Notes: a model not told the origin generated them from the letters alone. A DNA stretch of 64,000 bases from VBOC01 sp964512655 (GCA_964512655.1 CAZEJT010000010.1:25966-89965), one strand, 5' to 3'. Shown: positions 47,315 to 55,920, counted from the stretch's first letter. Made by a program: numbers and translations.

Positions 47315-47720
47315 CGTCTCGCGCCAGGTTTTTGGTAATGGTGATCGTGCCGACCCGGTTGGAGTACTCATAGGTCATTGTGTCCACCATTTTTCGCACG
47401 AGATGAACGCCAAGACCCCCCACCTTGCGGCTCTGGGCGGGTTCGTGAATGTTCACGTCGGGTAGTGTTGTCACATCGAATTCATCCACATCAAAATCTG
47501 TCAGCCGCACACGCACAGAGTTGTCGTGCTTCGAAAGCTCAACGGCGATCTGTTCCCGTCCTCCGCGGCTGTACTTCACCAGATTAGTAAAAAGCTCCTC
47601 GACGATAAACTGCAGGGAATAGGCGGCGGAGCTGTGTATCTTGTGAATCGCCATAAACTCGGCGATGTAATCGAAGATCGAAGGAAGCGACGCGAAATCC
47701 CGCGGAAACCTCTTTTCCAT
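47307..47720 (-). CDS. RsbW-type anti-sigma factor serine kinase
   Basis: 137 residues of the GHKL ATPase fold used by RsbW/SpoIIAB kinases. The N box is FIVEELFTNLVKYS and the G box is KVGGLGVHLVRKMVDTMTYEY. It stands between two STAS genes, so partner switching is likely. No group-3 (SigB/SigF) sigma factor is in the window; the only nearby sigma is the ECF one. Its output target is therefore unknown. Confidence 0.92.
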   Translation of the reverse strand: MEKRFPRDFASLPSIFDYIAEFMAIHKIHSSAAYSLQFIVEELFTNLVKYSRGGREQIAVELSKHDNSVRVRLTDFDVDEFDVTTLPDVNIHEPAQSRKVGGLGVHLVRKMVDTMTYEYSNRVGTITITKNLARDDV

Positions 47721-47737
47721 CTTCGATCAGGAGAGCG

Positions 47738-48094
47738 TTAGTCCCCTGCTCTTCCGGGAGCGTATTCGCTCAGAGCTTGCTCAACCGTATCGTGAAAATG
47801 AAAAACCCTGAAAAGCTGAGTCATCTCAAAGAGATTCCTGACTCCCGCATTCGCGCCGGCGAGGCGCAGCTCGCCACCAAGCTTGCGCAGCGTGGTGAGG
47901 GCGGAAACGAGAGATCCGAGACCGCTGCTGTTGATATGGTGAACCCCCCGAAGGTCAACGACGAGCTGTTTGCACCCGGTGGCGAGGAGCTGCTGGACGG
48001 CTGCGGCCAATGCCTGACGATCCGGCTCGCCGATGAAATCTCCCTCCAGTGAAAGGATCCCCACGCCTCCGCGGAGTTGCTGTTGGATGTTCAT
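47738..48094 (-). CDS. STAS-domain anti-sigma factor antagonist
   Basis: 118 residues (MNIQQQLRGGVGILSLEGDFIGEP) with the conserved loop VHHINSSGLGSLVSALTTLRKLGG, where the second Ser is the likely phosphorylation site. First gene of the STAS-kinase-STAS operon, 17 nt before the kinase, with AGGAG upstream of its ATG. Confidence 0.9.
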   Translation of the reverse strand: MNIQQQLRGGVGILSLEGDFIGEPDRQALAAAVQQLLATGCKQLVVDLRGVHHINSSGLGSLVSALTTLRKLGGELRLAGANAGVRNLFEMTQLFRVFHFHDTVEQALSEYAPGRAGD

Positions 48095-48133
48095 CTTCGC
48101 TCCTGGAATCCACAGCGCCCGAAAGGTCTGGCA

Positions 48134-48162
48134 ATTGTATGAACTTTCGGGTCGAAAGTCAA
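48134..48162 (-). promoter_or_regulatory. Promoter of the STAS-RsbW-STAS operon
   Basis: TTGACT (48162-48157) and TACAAT (48139-48134) are 17 nt apart on the minus strand, about 40 nt before the first STAS ATG. A strong sigma-70-type match. Confidence 0.75.
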
Positions 48163-48190
48163 ATGAGGCCTCCGGGGCCGGAAAATAGTC

Positions 48191-48820
48191 TTATTCCGCG
48201 GTTCCAAAGATCCTGTCGCCCGCGTCCCCAAGACCTGGGAGGATATACCCCCTGTCGTTCAATTGCCGGTCAAGCGCGCAGGTGTAGATCCTGACGTCGG
48301 GATGAGCTTTCGACAGCAGCCGGACTCCCTCCGGTGCGGCAACGAGGCTCACGAATCGGATCCTCTTAGCCCCTTTTTTCTTCAGGAGGGCGATCGCGGA
48401 GCTCGCGCTCCCCCCCGTCGCGAGCATGGGATCAAGGACAATGACGAGCGCATCTTTGAGCTTTCTCGGGAATTTCAGGTAATAGTCCACCGGTTTCAGC
48501 GTCACCTCGTCCCTGTAGAGACCGATGTGCCCCACACGGGCATCGGGGAGCACCTCCACGAACCCTCCCACGAGTCCGAGGCCGGCCCGCAGGATTGGGA
48601 CCAGGATAATCGAATCCGATATAACGTGCCCGGCTGTCCTCTCCAGAGGAGTCGAGACTCCCACCTTCCGCACATTCAGATCCATTGTTGCTTCAATCGC
48701 GATCATGATCGCGACCCTCCTCAGAACCGAGCGGAAGATATTGCTCGGAGTCTCGCGGTCCCGCAGGAGCGTGAGATCCCTCTTGACGAGGGGGTGTTCA
48801 ATAAACGTGAGGTTTTTCAT
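48191..48820 (-). CDS. upp: Uracil phosphoribosyltransferase
   Basis: 209 residues from ATG 48820 (MKNLTFIEHPLVKRDLTLLRD); a longer in-frame start overlaps the flavoprotein gene and exceeds the family length of about 208. It makes UMP from uracil and PRPP. Visible are the PRPP loop VIVLDPMLATGGSASSAI and the uracil-binding end DRGYILPGLGDAGDRIFGT. It follows the flavoprotein after 5 nt. Confidence 0.96.
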   Translation of the reverse strand: MKNLTFIEHPLVKRDLTLLRDRETPSNIFRSVLRRVAIMIAIEATMDLNVRKVGVSTPLERTAGHVISDSIILVPILRAGLGLVGGFVEVLPDARVGHIGLYRDEVTLKPVDYYLKFPRKLKDALVIVLDPMLATGGSASSAIALLKKKGAKRIRFVSLVAAPEGVRLLSKAHPDVRIYTCALDRQLNDRGYILPGLGDAGDRIFGTAE

Positions 48821-48825
48821 CGGAG

Positions 48826-50196
48826 TCAGTCGCGATCCTGAAGTTTCTTCTTCGCCTGGTTGGCGGCAATGAGAATCGGGTCCCAAAGAGGTGCGTACGG
48901 CGGCGCATAGATCAGGTCAAGCCGGGCGAGGTCGTCAACGGTAAGCTTGTGCTGCATTGCCGCCCCCAATGTGTCGGCGCGGAGGACCGCTCCGGCGCCG
49001 CCGCAGATGTTTGCGCCGACTAGGCGCCCGGAGCGCCTGTCGATGATGAGCTTCAGTGTGACCTTTTCCGCTCCCGGCATCAGGGCGACTTTTGAGAAGG
49101 CCGTGATGGTTTCTGTCATCACGTGAAATTTCGCTTCTTTCGCCTCCTCGGAGCTGAGGCCAACCTGGGCGACCTCGAGTGAGAACACCTTGACCGCGAT
49201 GGCCCGGATGGCGCCCTTGAACGTGGCGTGGCCCCCCGCGGCGTTTTCCCCTGCAACCCACGCAGCCCTGCTGGCAATCGTCGCGAGGGGAAGGACCATA
49301 CGCTTCCCCGAAATGATATTCTTCACCTCGCAGCAATCCCCGGCAGCATAGACGGAATCCACATTCGTTTGCTGCATCTCGTCTGTTACGATCCCTCCTT
49401 TGTCTCCAATGCGCACGCGAGCACCTCTTGCGAGATCGACGTTCGGCTCGACCCCCAACGAGAGGATCACAAGATCGCACTCAAATGTCCCCCGGTTGGT
49501 CTTCACATGACGTACGCGGGAGTCGCGGTCACATATCAGCGCTTCCACAACCGCATTGGTCACAAAATGTACCCCGTTCCGGTCCAGCTCTTCGAGAATC
49601 CGCTCACGGGTGTCCTGCTCCAGGCCGCCCATGGGAAGACGATGGCGGTGCAGAAGCGTGACCTCCATGCCCCTCAGGCGCAGCGCTTCGGACATTTCCA
49701 TTCCGATATACCCCCCGCCGATGATAATCGCCCTCGCAGGTGATTCCCGTGCGATATATCCCAGGATACCCTGGGTGTCCGACCGCGATCCGAGATGGAA
49801 AACATTCCGGGCATCTTCTCCGGGTGCGCTCAGGGCGCGCGGCCGGGCGCCCGTGGCAAGGATGAGCTTGTCGTACTCGTACTCCGAGCTTGATCGTTTG
49901 CGAAGATCTCGCACGACGATGCGGTGCTTTGTGGGAAGGATTTCCTCAACGCGATGAAGGGTCCGGGCATGAAATCCCTTCTCGCTCCGCAGGTGCTCAG
50001 GAGTATAGGCGACCAGTTTCTCCTCGTCCGGGATGAGCCCGGAGATCGCATAGGGGGCCTCGCAGATTCCGTAGGAGACGGTTTCTCCGGCCTCAAAAAG
50101 AGTGACCTCGGCCGAAGGGTTCACCCGGACCGCCTTGGCGGCCGCGCTCGGACCGGCCGCGAGCCCTCCCACCACCAGGATGCGCCGCTTCTTCAC
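48826..50196 (-). CDS. CoA-disulfide reductase-like FAD/NAD(P) oxidoreductase
   Basis: 456 residues of the single-cysteine pyridine-nucleotide disulfide oxidoreductase group (CoA-disulfide reductase, NADH oxidase, NADH peroxidase). The N-terminal FAD motif is VVGGLAAGPSAA, the redox Cys is in SYGICEAPYA (Cys45), the NAD(P) motif is AIIIGGGYIGMEMSEAL and the second FAD motif VDSVYAAGDCCEV. Which substrate is reduced cannot be told. It lies between der and upp and overlaps der by 4 nt. Confidence 0.88.
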   Translation of the reverse strand: MKKRRILVVGGLAAGPSAAAKAVRVNPSAEVTLFEAGETVSYGICEAPYAISGLIPDEEKLVAYTPEHLRSEKGFHARTLHRVEEILPTKHRIVVRDLRKRSSSEYEYDKLILATGARPRALSAPGEDARNVFHLGSRSDTQGILGYIARESPARAIIIGGGYIGMEMSEALRLRGMEVTLLHRHRLPMGGLEQDTRERILEELDRNGVHFVTNAVVEALICDRDSRVRHVKTNRGTFECDLVILSLGVEPNVDLARGARVRIGDKGGIVTDEMQQTNVDSVYAAGDCCEVKNIISGKRMVLPLATIASRAAWVAGENAAGGHATFKGAIRAIAVKVFSLEVAQVGLSSEEAKEAKFHVMTETITAFSKVALMPGAEKVTLKLIIDRRSGRLVGANICGGAGAVLRADTLGAAMQHKLTVDDLARLDLIYAPPYAPLWDPILIAANQAKKKLQDRD

Positions 50197-51503
50197 CTGC
50201 TCTTCCGGAAATAGACGGAGACCGGTACGCCGGTGAACGAAAAGTGTTGCCGCAGCTTGCGCTCCAGAAAGCGCCGGTAGGTCTCCTGCACAAGCGAGGG
50301 CTCGTTTGTGAAGAACGCAAAGGCGGCATGGTCGGACTTGACCTGCGTGATGTGCTTGATCCTGATCTCTTTCCCCGACGCCGACGAAGGGGGAGTGATG
50401 CCGATGTCGTTGAGGAGAAGGTCATTGAGCTTTCTGGTGGGAACATGCTTGGTCTGCTCTGCGAAGACCGATTTGGCGGTGTCGATCAGCTTGTGGACGC
50501 GCTGCTTCTTCAGGGCCGATACGAAGACGATCGGAACGTAGTCGTACACTCTCAGCAGTGCGCGCAGGGACTTTTCATACTCCCGGGCTGTCCTGTCGTT
50601 TTTCTCGACCAGGTCCCACTTGTTGGCTGCGATGACGGTTCCACGGTGCCTTTCGGCGATGCTCTCCATGATCCGAAGGTCCTGGCGGTCGACTCCCGCG
50701 TCGGCGTCGAGGACGAGGATCGCCACATCGCACCGGTCGATACACTTCAGCGCCCGAATCGTTCCGAAAAACTCGATGCTCTCGGTGATGCGGCTCCGCC
50801 GTCGCAGTCCGGCGGTATCGATGAGGACAATCTCTTCCTTCTGGTGGCGCAGGATCGAATCGGTTGAGTCTCTGGTCGTGCCCGGCACGCTCGTGACAAT
50901 CTGCCTGGGCTTTCCGATGAGCGAATTGACGAGTGAGGATTTGCCGACGTTCGGCTTTCCGAGGATTGCGATCTTCAGCCTGCGGTCGCGCTCCCTGGGA
51001 GTTCCGTTTGCGGGAAGCCCCGACGTGATCCGGTCGAGGAAGTCGCCGATTTTTCTCCCTCCGAGAGCCGAGATGGAAATCGGTTCTCCGAGGCCCAGAC
51101 GGTAGAAATCTGAAGTGTCCGGCTCGCGCCCGTCGCCGTCTACCTTGTTGACGACGAGATGCACCTTTTTCTGGGATTTGCGGAGGATGACGGCTATTTC
51201 TTCGTCGATGGGTGTTGCACCGGTGACGGCGTCAACCAGGAAGACGACGGAGTTCGCCTCCTCGAGGGCGATCCTGGCCTGCTCCCGGATGGCTTTTTCG
51301 AACAGGTCCTCGGAGCGTGGAACATACCCCCCTGTGTCGATGATCGTGAAGGTCTTCCCAGCCCACTCCACCGTTCCGTAGTGGCGGTCTCTGGTCACGC
51401 CGGGCGTATCGTCGACAATCGCCTCCCGCGCTCCGAGCAGCCGGTTGAAGAGCGTTGACTTGCCGACATTCGGACGGCCTATGATGGCGACGATGTGGGA
51501 CAT
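50193..51503 (-). CDS. der: Ribosome-assembly GTPase Der (EngA)
   Basis: 436 residues with two G domains in tandem, each with a complete motif set: IIGRPNVGKSTLFNRL / NKVDG and ILGKPNVGKSSLVNSL / ANKWD, plus a C-terminal KH-like domain (RKLRQHFSFTGVPVSVYFRKSR). Der acts in late 50S assembly. The start is ATG 51503 (MSHIVAII); a GTG at 51518 lies upstream of the predicted transcription start. Confidence 0.97.
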   Translation of the reverse strand: MSHIVAIIGRPNVGKSTLFNRLLGAREAIVDDTPGVTRDRHYGTVEWAGKTFTIIDTGGYVPRSEDLFEKAIREQARIALEEANSVVFLVDAVTGATPIDEEIAVILRKSQKKVHLVVNKVDGDGREPDTSDFYRLGLGEPISISALGGRKIGDFLDRITSGLPANGTPRERDRRLKIAILGKPNVGKSSLVNSLIGKPRQIVTSVPGTTRDSTDSILRHQKEEIVLIDTAGLRRRSRITESIEFFGTIRALKCIDRCDVAILVLDADAGVDRQDLRIMESIAERHRGTVIAANKWDLVEKNDRTAREYEKSLRALLRVYDYVPIVFVSALKKQRVHKLIDTAKSVFAEQTKHVPTRKLNDLLLNDIGITPPSSASGKEIRIKHITQVKSDHAAFAFFTNEPSLVQETYRRFLERKLRQHFSFTGVPVSVYFRKSR

Positions 51504-51520
51504 GCGGGAATTCCGCACAG

Positions 51521-51549
51521 AAAATACAAATTTCTCGTGTGAGTTTCAA
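51521..51549 (-). promoter_or_regulatory. Promoter of the der operon
   Basis: TTGAAA (51549-51544) and TATTTT (51526-51521) are 17 nt apart on the minus strand; the leader would be about 11 nt. The -35 element overlaps the end of the receiver gene. It would serve der, the flavoprotein and upp. Confidence 0.6.
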
Positions 51550-51980
51550 AGGTGCTGCCGGCCGCGGGCGTATTGAGATACCGTGGCGATCTCGGAGGTG
51601 AATTTGTCGAAACCCCCGGACTTGCTGATATACGCAACCGCTCCGGTCTGGAAGGCGTAGGAAACATCCTCTTCGCGGTCGGATGTGCTCACGATGACAA
51701 CCGGGATCTCCTTGAGCGCGGGGTCCTGCTTGATGATCCTAAGCACTTCCCTGCCGTCCCGCTTGGGTAGATTGAGATCGAGGAGAATCAGGTCCGGAGC
51801 GGGATATCGGGCGCCGTCGGCATAGACCCCCTGGCGGTAGAGAACGTCAAGCGCTTCCTGGCCGTCGCGTACAACAAGGCATGTTCCGCCGAGATTGTTG
51901 CGCTTGAGGGCGTACTCCGTGATTTTCTGGTGCTCGAGGTTGTCTTCGACAAGGAGGATATGAATGGGGCGGGTCTCCAC
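51546..51980 (-). CDS. Stand-alone response regulator receiver protein
   Basis: 144 residues with only a receiver domain: acidic pair VEDN near residue 12, phospho-acceptor Asp68 in LILLDLNLPKRDG, the STSD switch region and the Lys in AYISKSGGFDKF. The NLPKRDGREVL form is of the Rcp1/CheY-like single-domain group. No histidine kinase is next to it. It follows tRNA-Pro by 23 nt. Confidence 0.92.
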   Translation of the reverse strand: METRPIHILLVEDNLEHQKITEYALKRNNLGGTCLVVRDGQEALDVLYRQGVYADGARYPAPDLILLDLNLPKRDGREVLRIIKQDPALKEIPVVIVSTSDREEDVSYAFQTGAVAYISKSGGFDKFTSEIATVSQYARGRQHL

Positions 51981-52001
51981 GAAGGGGAGGAGTCAACCAT
52001 G

Positions 52002-52078
<77 letters not shown>

Positions 52079-52144
52079 ATGAACTGCATTTCGTACTTTG
52101 CCCAGCGACGTCCGGGCTAAGCAACCCCCGCCAAATTGAGCGGT

Positions 52145-52172
52145 AAGATACGAAAACACGGGTACTTATCAA
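52145..52172 (-). promoter_or_regulatory. Possible promoter of tRNA-Pro
   Basis: TTGATA (52172-52167) and TATCTT (52150-52145) are 16 nt apart on the minus strand, about 65 nt upstream of the mature tRNA. It might also serve the receiver gene. Confidence 0.5.
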
Positions 52173-52246
52173 AACGGTTTCTGCTCCCTCCGCCCGGTGG
52201 GCGCGGGCGGTAGGCGCCGTCAAGCCTCTCCGTGTCAATCTTAAAC

Positions 52247-52274
52247 TGGTGTCACGGTCCGTACCGTGACACCA
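52247..52274. repeat. 28-nt palindrome, copy 1
   Basis: TGGTGTCACGGT, a 4-nt centre CCGT, then ACCGTGACACCA: 12-bp perfect arms. A second copy at 52399-52426 differs at a paired position on both arms. The 52079-52435 gap holds no gene, only this cluster of palindromes and the tRNA promoter. Confidence 0.88.
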
Positions 52275-52298
52275 GCCGGGAACTCCTCTCCCTCCGTT

Positions 52299-52346
52299 CG
52301 TTCCGCCGCTCCGCGGCGGAACGCATCTTTGGGCGCTCTGCGCCCA
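52299..52346. repeat. Two GC-rich hairpins between the palindrome copies
   Basis: One hairpin at 52299-52323 has 10-bp arms (CGTTCCGCCG with CGGCGGAACG) and a 5-nt loop. A second at 52330-52346 pairs TGGGCGC with GCGCCCA around TCT. Neither has a T-run, so neither is a standard terminator. They look like parts of the same repeat element. Confidence 0.75.
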
Positions 52347-52398
52347 CACCTCTTCGGTTGGCTTTAATATGACGCCGGAGTCTTATAATTTTTAGAAC

Positions 52399-52426
52399 TG
52401 ATGTCACGGTCCATACCGTGACATCA
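52399..52426. repeat. 28-nt palindrome, copy 2
   Basis: TGATGTCACGGT, centre CCAT, then ACCGTGACATCA. Compared with copy 1 the G-C pair at the third position of the arms is A-T here, so pairing is kept by matching changes on both arms. Confidence 0.88.
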
Positions 52427-52429
52427 GCA

Positions 52430-52443
52430 CCGGCTTTAGCCGG
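52430..52443. repeat. CCGGCTTTAGCCGG palindrome at the end of miaA
   Basis: A 14-nt palindrome of the GGCTTTAGCC type also seen at 40674 and 40754. Its central TAG (TTTAG read in reverse as CTAAA) supplies the miaA stop codon at 52436-52438. Confidence 0.75.
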
Positions 52444-53422
52444 CGTCGGCTGAGGGTTCCGAGTAGTACCCGGATATGCGCGATGCGACCTCCGGGAAAT
52501 CCTCCTCATCGGACAGATCAAACCAGGCGATCCGCTGATCCTTCCGGAACCATGTCAACTGCCTCTTCGCATAGCGCCGCGAGTTGCGCTTGATCAATTC
52601 GACCATCTCGGAGAATGATATCGATCCCTCCAGATGCGCAATGACTTCGCGGTATCCCGGCGACTGAAGCGCATTGAGGCGGGGGGAATATCCGCCCTCC
52701 AGAATGCCTTTCACCTCATCGAGGAGCCCCCGTTCGATCATCCGATCTACCCGCCGGTCGATCCTCGCATACAGGAGCTTGCGGTTCCATCGGAGTCCGG
52801 CGAACACAGGTGTGAATCCGATCCGGACGGGAACCTGATGGAGTTCGGATATCGGAGTCCCGGTCAGCATGAAGACCTCGAGGGCGCGCATGACTCTGTG
52901 GGTGTTCGAGGGAAGCATTCGCGACGCGGAGAGGGGATCGACTCTCTTCAGCTCGCCGTACAGTTTCTCCGGTCCCGCCTCCCTGAGGCGTCTATAGAGC
53001 TCGCTCCGCGTTTCCGGGTCGGAGGGGACGCCCTCGAAGAAGCCGTCGACGAGGGCCTGCAGGTAGAGGCCCGAACCCCCGACCACAAGGGGTATTTTAT
53101 GCCGGGCGAACACCTCCCCGACCACCTCCCTCCCCCGGATTCCGAACTCGCCTGCGTTGAAATCGCGATCCGGCGGCATCTCGTCCACAAAGTGGTGACG
53201 CACCCTAGAGAGCTCCTCTCCCGAGGGCTTAGCAGTCCCGATATCCAGCCGCTTGTAAATCTGACGGGAGTCCGCGGAGATGATCTCGGCGTTCAGGCCG
53301 GCCGCGATGAGGAGAGAGACAGGAGTTTTCCCCGAGGCTGTTGGACCGACGAGTACAGGCACCCGGCGATCCGGCTCATCTTTCACGGTTCGAGGGCGCC
53401 GCCGGGGCGCCCCTACTTCCAA
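52436..53422 (-). CDS. miaA: tRNA dimethylallyltransferase
   Basis: MiaA adds the dimethylallyl group to A37 of tRNAs that read UNN codons. Motifs are the P-loop VLVGPTASGKTPVSLL, SADSRQIYKRLDIGTAKP, VVGGSGLYLQALVDG and the C-terminal NSRRYAKRQLTWFRKD. The open frame starts at TTG 53422, overlapping pcm by 10 nt; GTG 53386 (VKDEPDRRVPVLV) is an alternative closer to the usual family N-terminus. The gene ends inside a REP-like palindrome. Confidence 0.93.
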   Translation of the reverse strand: MEVGAPRRRPRTVKDEPDRRVPVLVGPTASGKTPVSLLIAAGLNAEIISADSRQIYKRLDIGTAKPSGEELSRVRHHFVDEMPPDRDFNAGEFGIRGREVVGEVFARHKIPLVVGGSGLYLQALVDGFFEGVPSDPETRSELYRRLREAGPEKLYGELKRVDPLSASRMLPSNTHRVMRALEVFMLTGTPISELHQVPVRIGFTPVFAGLRWNRKLLYARIDRRVDRMIERGLLDEVKGILEGGYSPRLNALQSPGYREVIAHLEGSISFSEMVELIKRNSRRYAKRQLTWFRKDQRIAWFDLSDEEDFPEVASRISGYYSEPSADAG

Positions 53423-54105
53423 CCCTTCTTCCCGATGAGGGGGACAAATTTGAATCCCGACACGACGCTCGTTTCGTATCGGTTCATTGTGCGCCGGATG
53501 ACATGGAGGTTCTGGAGATCGAGATCGCCGATGGGTATCACGAGGCGGCCGCCGTCGGCCAGCTGGTCGAGGAGAGGTTGAGGGATATCTGGCGCGCCGG
53601 CTGTGACGAGGATGCCGTTAAACGGGGCGAATTCTTTCCAGCCGATGGTTCCGTCGCCGCAGGTCGATGCGACGCGGTATCCGAACCTCTCCAGAACCCG
53701 GCGGGCTTCGGTCAGGAGGCTCATATGGCGCTCGATCGTAAATACGCGCGCCCCCATTTCCGCCAGGATTGCTGCCTGGTACCCCGACCCTGTCCCGACC
53801 TCGAGCACTTTATCCCCTTCGTGGAGCTCGAGGCACTCGGTCATAACCGCAACTGTATACGGCTGAGAAATCGTCTGTGAGGCCCCGATCGGCAGGGCTG
53901 AATCTTCGTAGGAGCGGTTCATGAAGAGCTCGGGCACGAATTCCCGCCTGTCAACCGCGGCCATCGCGCTGAGAAGGCGCTCGTCCCTGATCCCGCGCTG
54001 CCGGAGGAGATCGATCATGTCGGCGCGCTCCAGATCGAACCGGCGCGACGCTTTCCGCGACGGCGCATCCTCCGACGGCCTGATAAATCGCTGCCGGTTA
54101 TCCAT
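53413..54105 (-). CDS. pcm: Protein-L-isoaspartate O-methyltransferase
   Basis: 230 residues. Pcm methylates isoaspartyl residues to start repair of aged proteins. Family motifs are REFVPELFMNRSYEDSALPIGASQTISQPYTVAVM, the SAM-binding VLEVGTGSGYQAAILAEMG and FNGILVTAGAPDIPQPLLDQL. The first 25 residues are an Arg-rich extension. It overlaps cdaA by 8 nt. Confidence 0.95.
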   Translation of the reverse strand: MDNRQRFIRPSEDAPSRKASRRFDLERADMIDLLRQRGIRDERLLSAMAAVDRREFVPELFMNRSYEDSALPIGASQTISQPYTVAVMTECLELHEGDKVLEVGTGSGYQAAILAEMGARVFTIERHMSLLTEARRVLERFGYRVASTCGDGTIGWKEFAPFNGILVTAGAPDIPQPLLDQLADGGRLVIPIGDLDLQNLHVIRRTMNRYETSVVSGFKFVPLIGKKGWK

Positions 54106-54913
54106 GCGCCCTGAGAATCTTCCAGACAGAACGGGCCGATTGCGGGGCCGTGACGGTGAGCCTCGCCCTCAGCTCCGTTCTGAGTTGCTGCGAGGTGAGT
54201 CCGCGGATCAGGATTCCGTTATCCGCCAGAGAGATCATCCCCGTTTCCTCGGAGACCATGACCGACACGACGTCGGCCTGCTCCGAAATTCCGAGGCCCG
54301 CCCGGTGTCGCATTCCAAGAGCTGCATCTCCGATCCTTGCGGTCTGCGAGAGCGGCAGCGTGACCCGGGCGGCTTCCACGACGCGGTCGCGCACAACCAC
54401 CGCGCCGTCGTGGAGGGGAGAACGGGGATTGAAGATCGATACGAGGAGCGGCCTGCTGATCCTCGCCTGCAGCGGAAGTCCCGTTTCGACAAACGTGCGG
54501 AGACCCGTGGCCCGGACAACCACCACCAGCATCCCGTGATGCTTCCTGGCAAGCTCGGACGCGCTGCTTGCGATCTCCTCGATCGATTCCTCGACATCGA
54601 GCCGCAGAAACATGCGGACGACCCTGTTGCGGCCCACGATGACAAGGAGACGCCTCAGCTCGGGCTGGAACAGAATGATGAATGCGATGACCCAAATGTC
54701 TGTCAGGGTGCTGAGAATCCAGTTCATCGCCTTGAAATTGAAGGCCTGCGCGACGAACGAGAACGCGATGATGAGCACCAGTCCCACGAAGATCTGCGCC
54801 GCAACGGTCCCCCGCATCACCATGTAGAGCTTGTAGAAAATGAACGATACGAGGGCCATGTCGAAGATGTCGACAAGGCTGACGGGAAGGAATCCGATGT
54901 TAAAGAGTCCCAC
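54098..54913 (-). CDS. cdaA: Diadenylate cyclase CdaA
   Basis: 271 residues. CdaA makes c-di-AMP from two ATP at the membrane. Three membrane helices occupy about residues 12-80; the DAC domain follows with the catalytic DGA (169-171, in SPLHDGAVVV) and RHR (202-204, in GMRHRAGLG). CdaR, the regulatory partner in Firmicutes, is absent; folP is directly upstream, as often in Bacteroidota. Confidence 0.95.
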   Translation of the reverse strand: MGLFNIGFLPVSLVDIFDMALVSFIFYKLYMVMRGTVAAQIFVGLVLIIAFSFVAQAFNFKAMNWILSTLTDIWVIAFIILFQPELRRLLVIVGRNRVVRMFLRLDVEESIEEIASSASELARKHHGMLVVVVRATGLRTFVETGLPLQARISRPLLVSIFNPRSPLHDGAVVVRDRVVEAARVTLPLSQTARIGDAALGMRHRAGLGISEQADVVSVMVSEETGMISLADNGILIRGLTSQQLRTELRARLTVTAPQSARSVWKILRAHG

Positions 54914-54921
54914 GGCCGGGG

Positions 54922-55785
54922 TTATGATCGGACGATCGCATCGACGATTCCGGCAACGTGCTTCATTTCCTTGATGTCGTGCACCCTGACAACGTCCGCC
55001 CCGTTCATGATGCAGACTGCGACGGCTCCGGCCGTGCCTTCGAGGCGCCGCTCTACCGGAAGATCGAGGATGGCTCCGATGAACGATTTTCGGGAGGGGC
55101 CGACCAGCACGGGATAGCCGAGCGAACGGAGCTCACCCAACCGGCGGATGAGTTCAGTGTTGTGAGCGAGTGATTTCCCAAATCCGATTCCGGGATCTAT
55201 GAAGATCTGATCGATCCCAGATGCGGTCGCCCGCACGATCCCCTCGGAGAGCCGTTCCTTCACCGAAGCCATGACGTCGTCGTACACCGGGTTGTCCTGC
55301 ATGGTTCTCGGGCTTCCCCGCATATGCATGAGAACCACGGAGGCGCGGTGCTTGGAGGCAATGTCGGCAAGGGAGGGATCGAACTGGAGGCCGGAGATGT
55401 CGTTGACTACTACGGCGCCGGCGTCGAGCGCCCGCGCTGCGACGGCGGACTTAACGGTGTCGATGGAAACAGGGATATCCGTGGCCCTCGCCAGCCGCTC
55501 GATAACGGGGACCGTCCGGCGAATTTCTTCCTCGGCGTCGACCGGCAATGAGCCCGGGCGGCTCGATTCTCCCCCTACGTCGATGAAGTCGGCGCCGTCC
55601 TCCGCCATCTCGAGCCCTCTCCGGACGGCATCCTCCGGATCCAGGTATCGACCGCCATCGGAAAACGAGTCGGGCGTAACGTTCAGCACTCCCATCAGGA
55701 ATGTACGGGTGCCGAACTCGTACCGGCGCGAGCCGAACCGGTACGCGGTGGACGATGCGATTCCGGTGGACGATCTCTCAGTCAT
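54922..55785 (-). CDS. folP: Dihydropteroate synthase
   Basis: 287 residues. It joins p-aminobenzoate to the pterin diphosphate in folate synthesis. Conserved stretches are LMGVLNVTPDSFSDGGRYLD, GADFIDVGGESSRPG, the ISGLQFDP region and PVLVGPSRKSFIGAIL. cdaA follows 8 nt later. Upstream is the gene for a 34-residue basic protein. Confidence 0.96.
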   Translation of the reverse strand: MTERSSTGIASSTAYRFGSRRYEFGTRTFLMGVLNVTPDSFSDGGRYLDPEDAVRRGLEMAEDGADFIDVGGESSRPGSLPVDAEEEIRRTVPVIERLARATDIPVSIDTVKSAVAARALDAGAVVVNDISGLQFDPSLADIASKHRASVVLMHMRGSPRTMQDNPVYDDVMASVKERLSEGIVRATASGIDQIFIDPGIGFGKSLAHNTELIRRLGELRSLGYPVLVGPSRKSFIGAILDLPVERRLEGTAGAVAVCIMNGADVVRVHDIKEMKHVAGIVDAIVRS

Positions 55786-55809
55786 GCGTGCCGGTGCCGT
55801 GACGCAGCA

Positions 55810-55914
55810 TCACCCCCGCTTCTTTGCCGCTTGCCGGCCCGCTCTCTGCTTTGCCTTCATCCGCTTGACATTCTTGCGGTGTTTCTTTCGGACGTTTCTG
55901 AGCTTCTTGTTCAT
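55810..55914 (-). CDS. Small highly basic 34-residue protein
   Basis: ATG 55914 to TGA 55812 encodes MNKKLRNVRKKHRKNVKRMK and 14 more residues ending AAKKRG, with about half Lys/Arg. The composition recalls the very small ribosome-associated basic proteins of the FCB group (such as the COX24/AURKAIP1-like ones), but I cannot name the family. A strong promoter lies directly upstream, so that the ATG falls at about the predicted transcription start. It precedes folP by 24 nt and seems to lead the operon. Confidence 0.65.
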   Translation of the reverse strand: MNKKLRNVRKKHRKNVKRMKAKQRAGRQAAKKRG

Positions 55915-55920
55915 ACGGTT

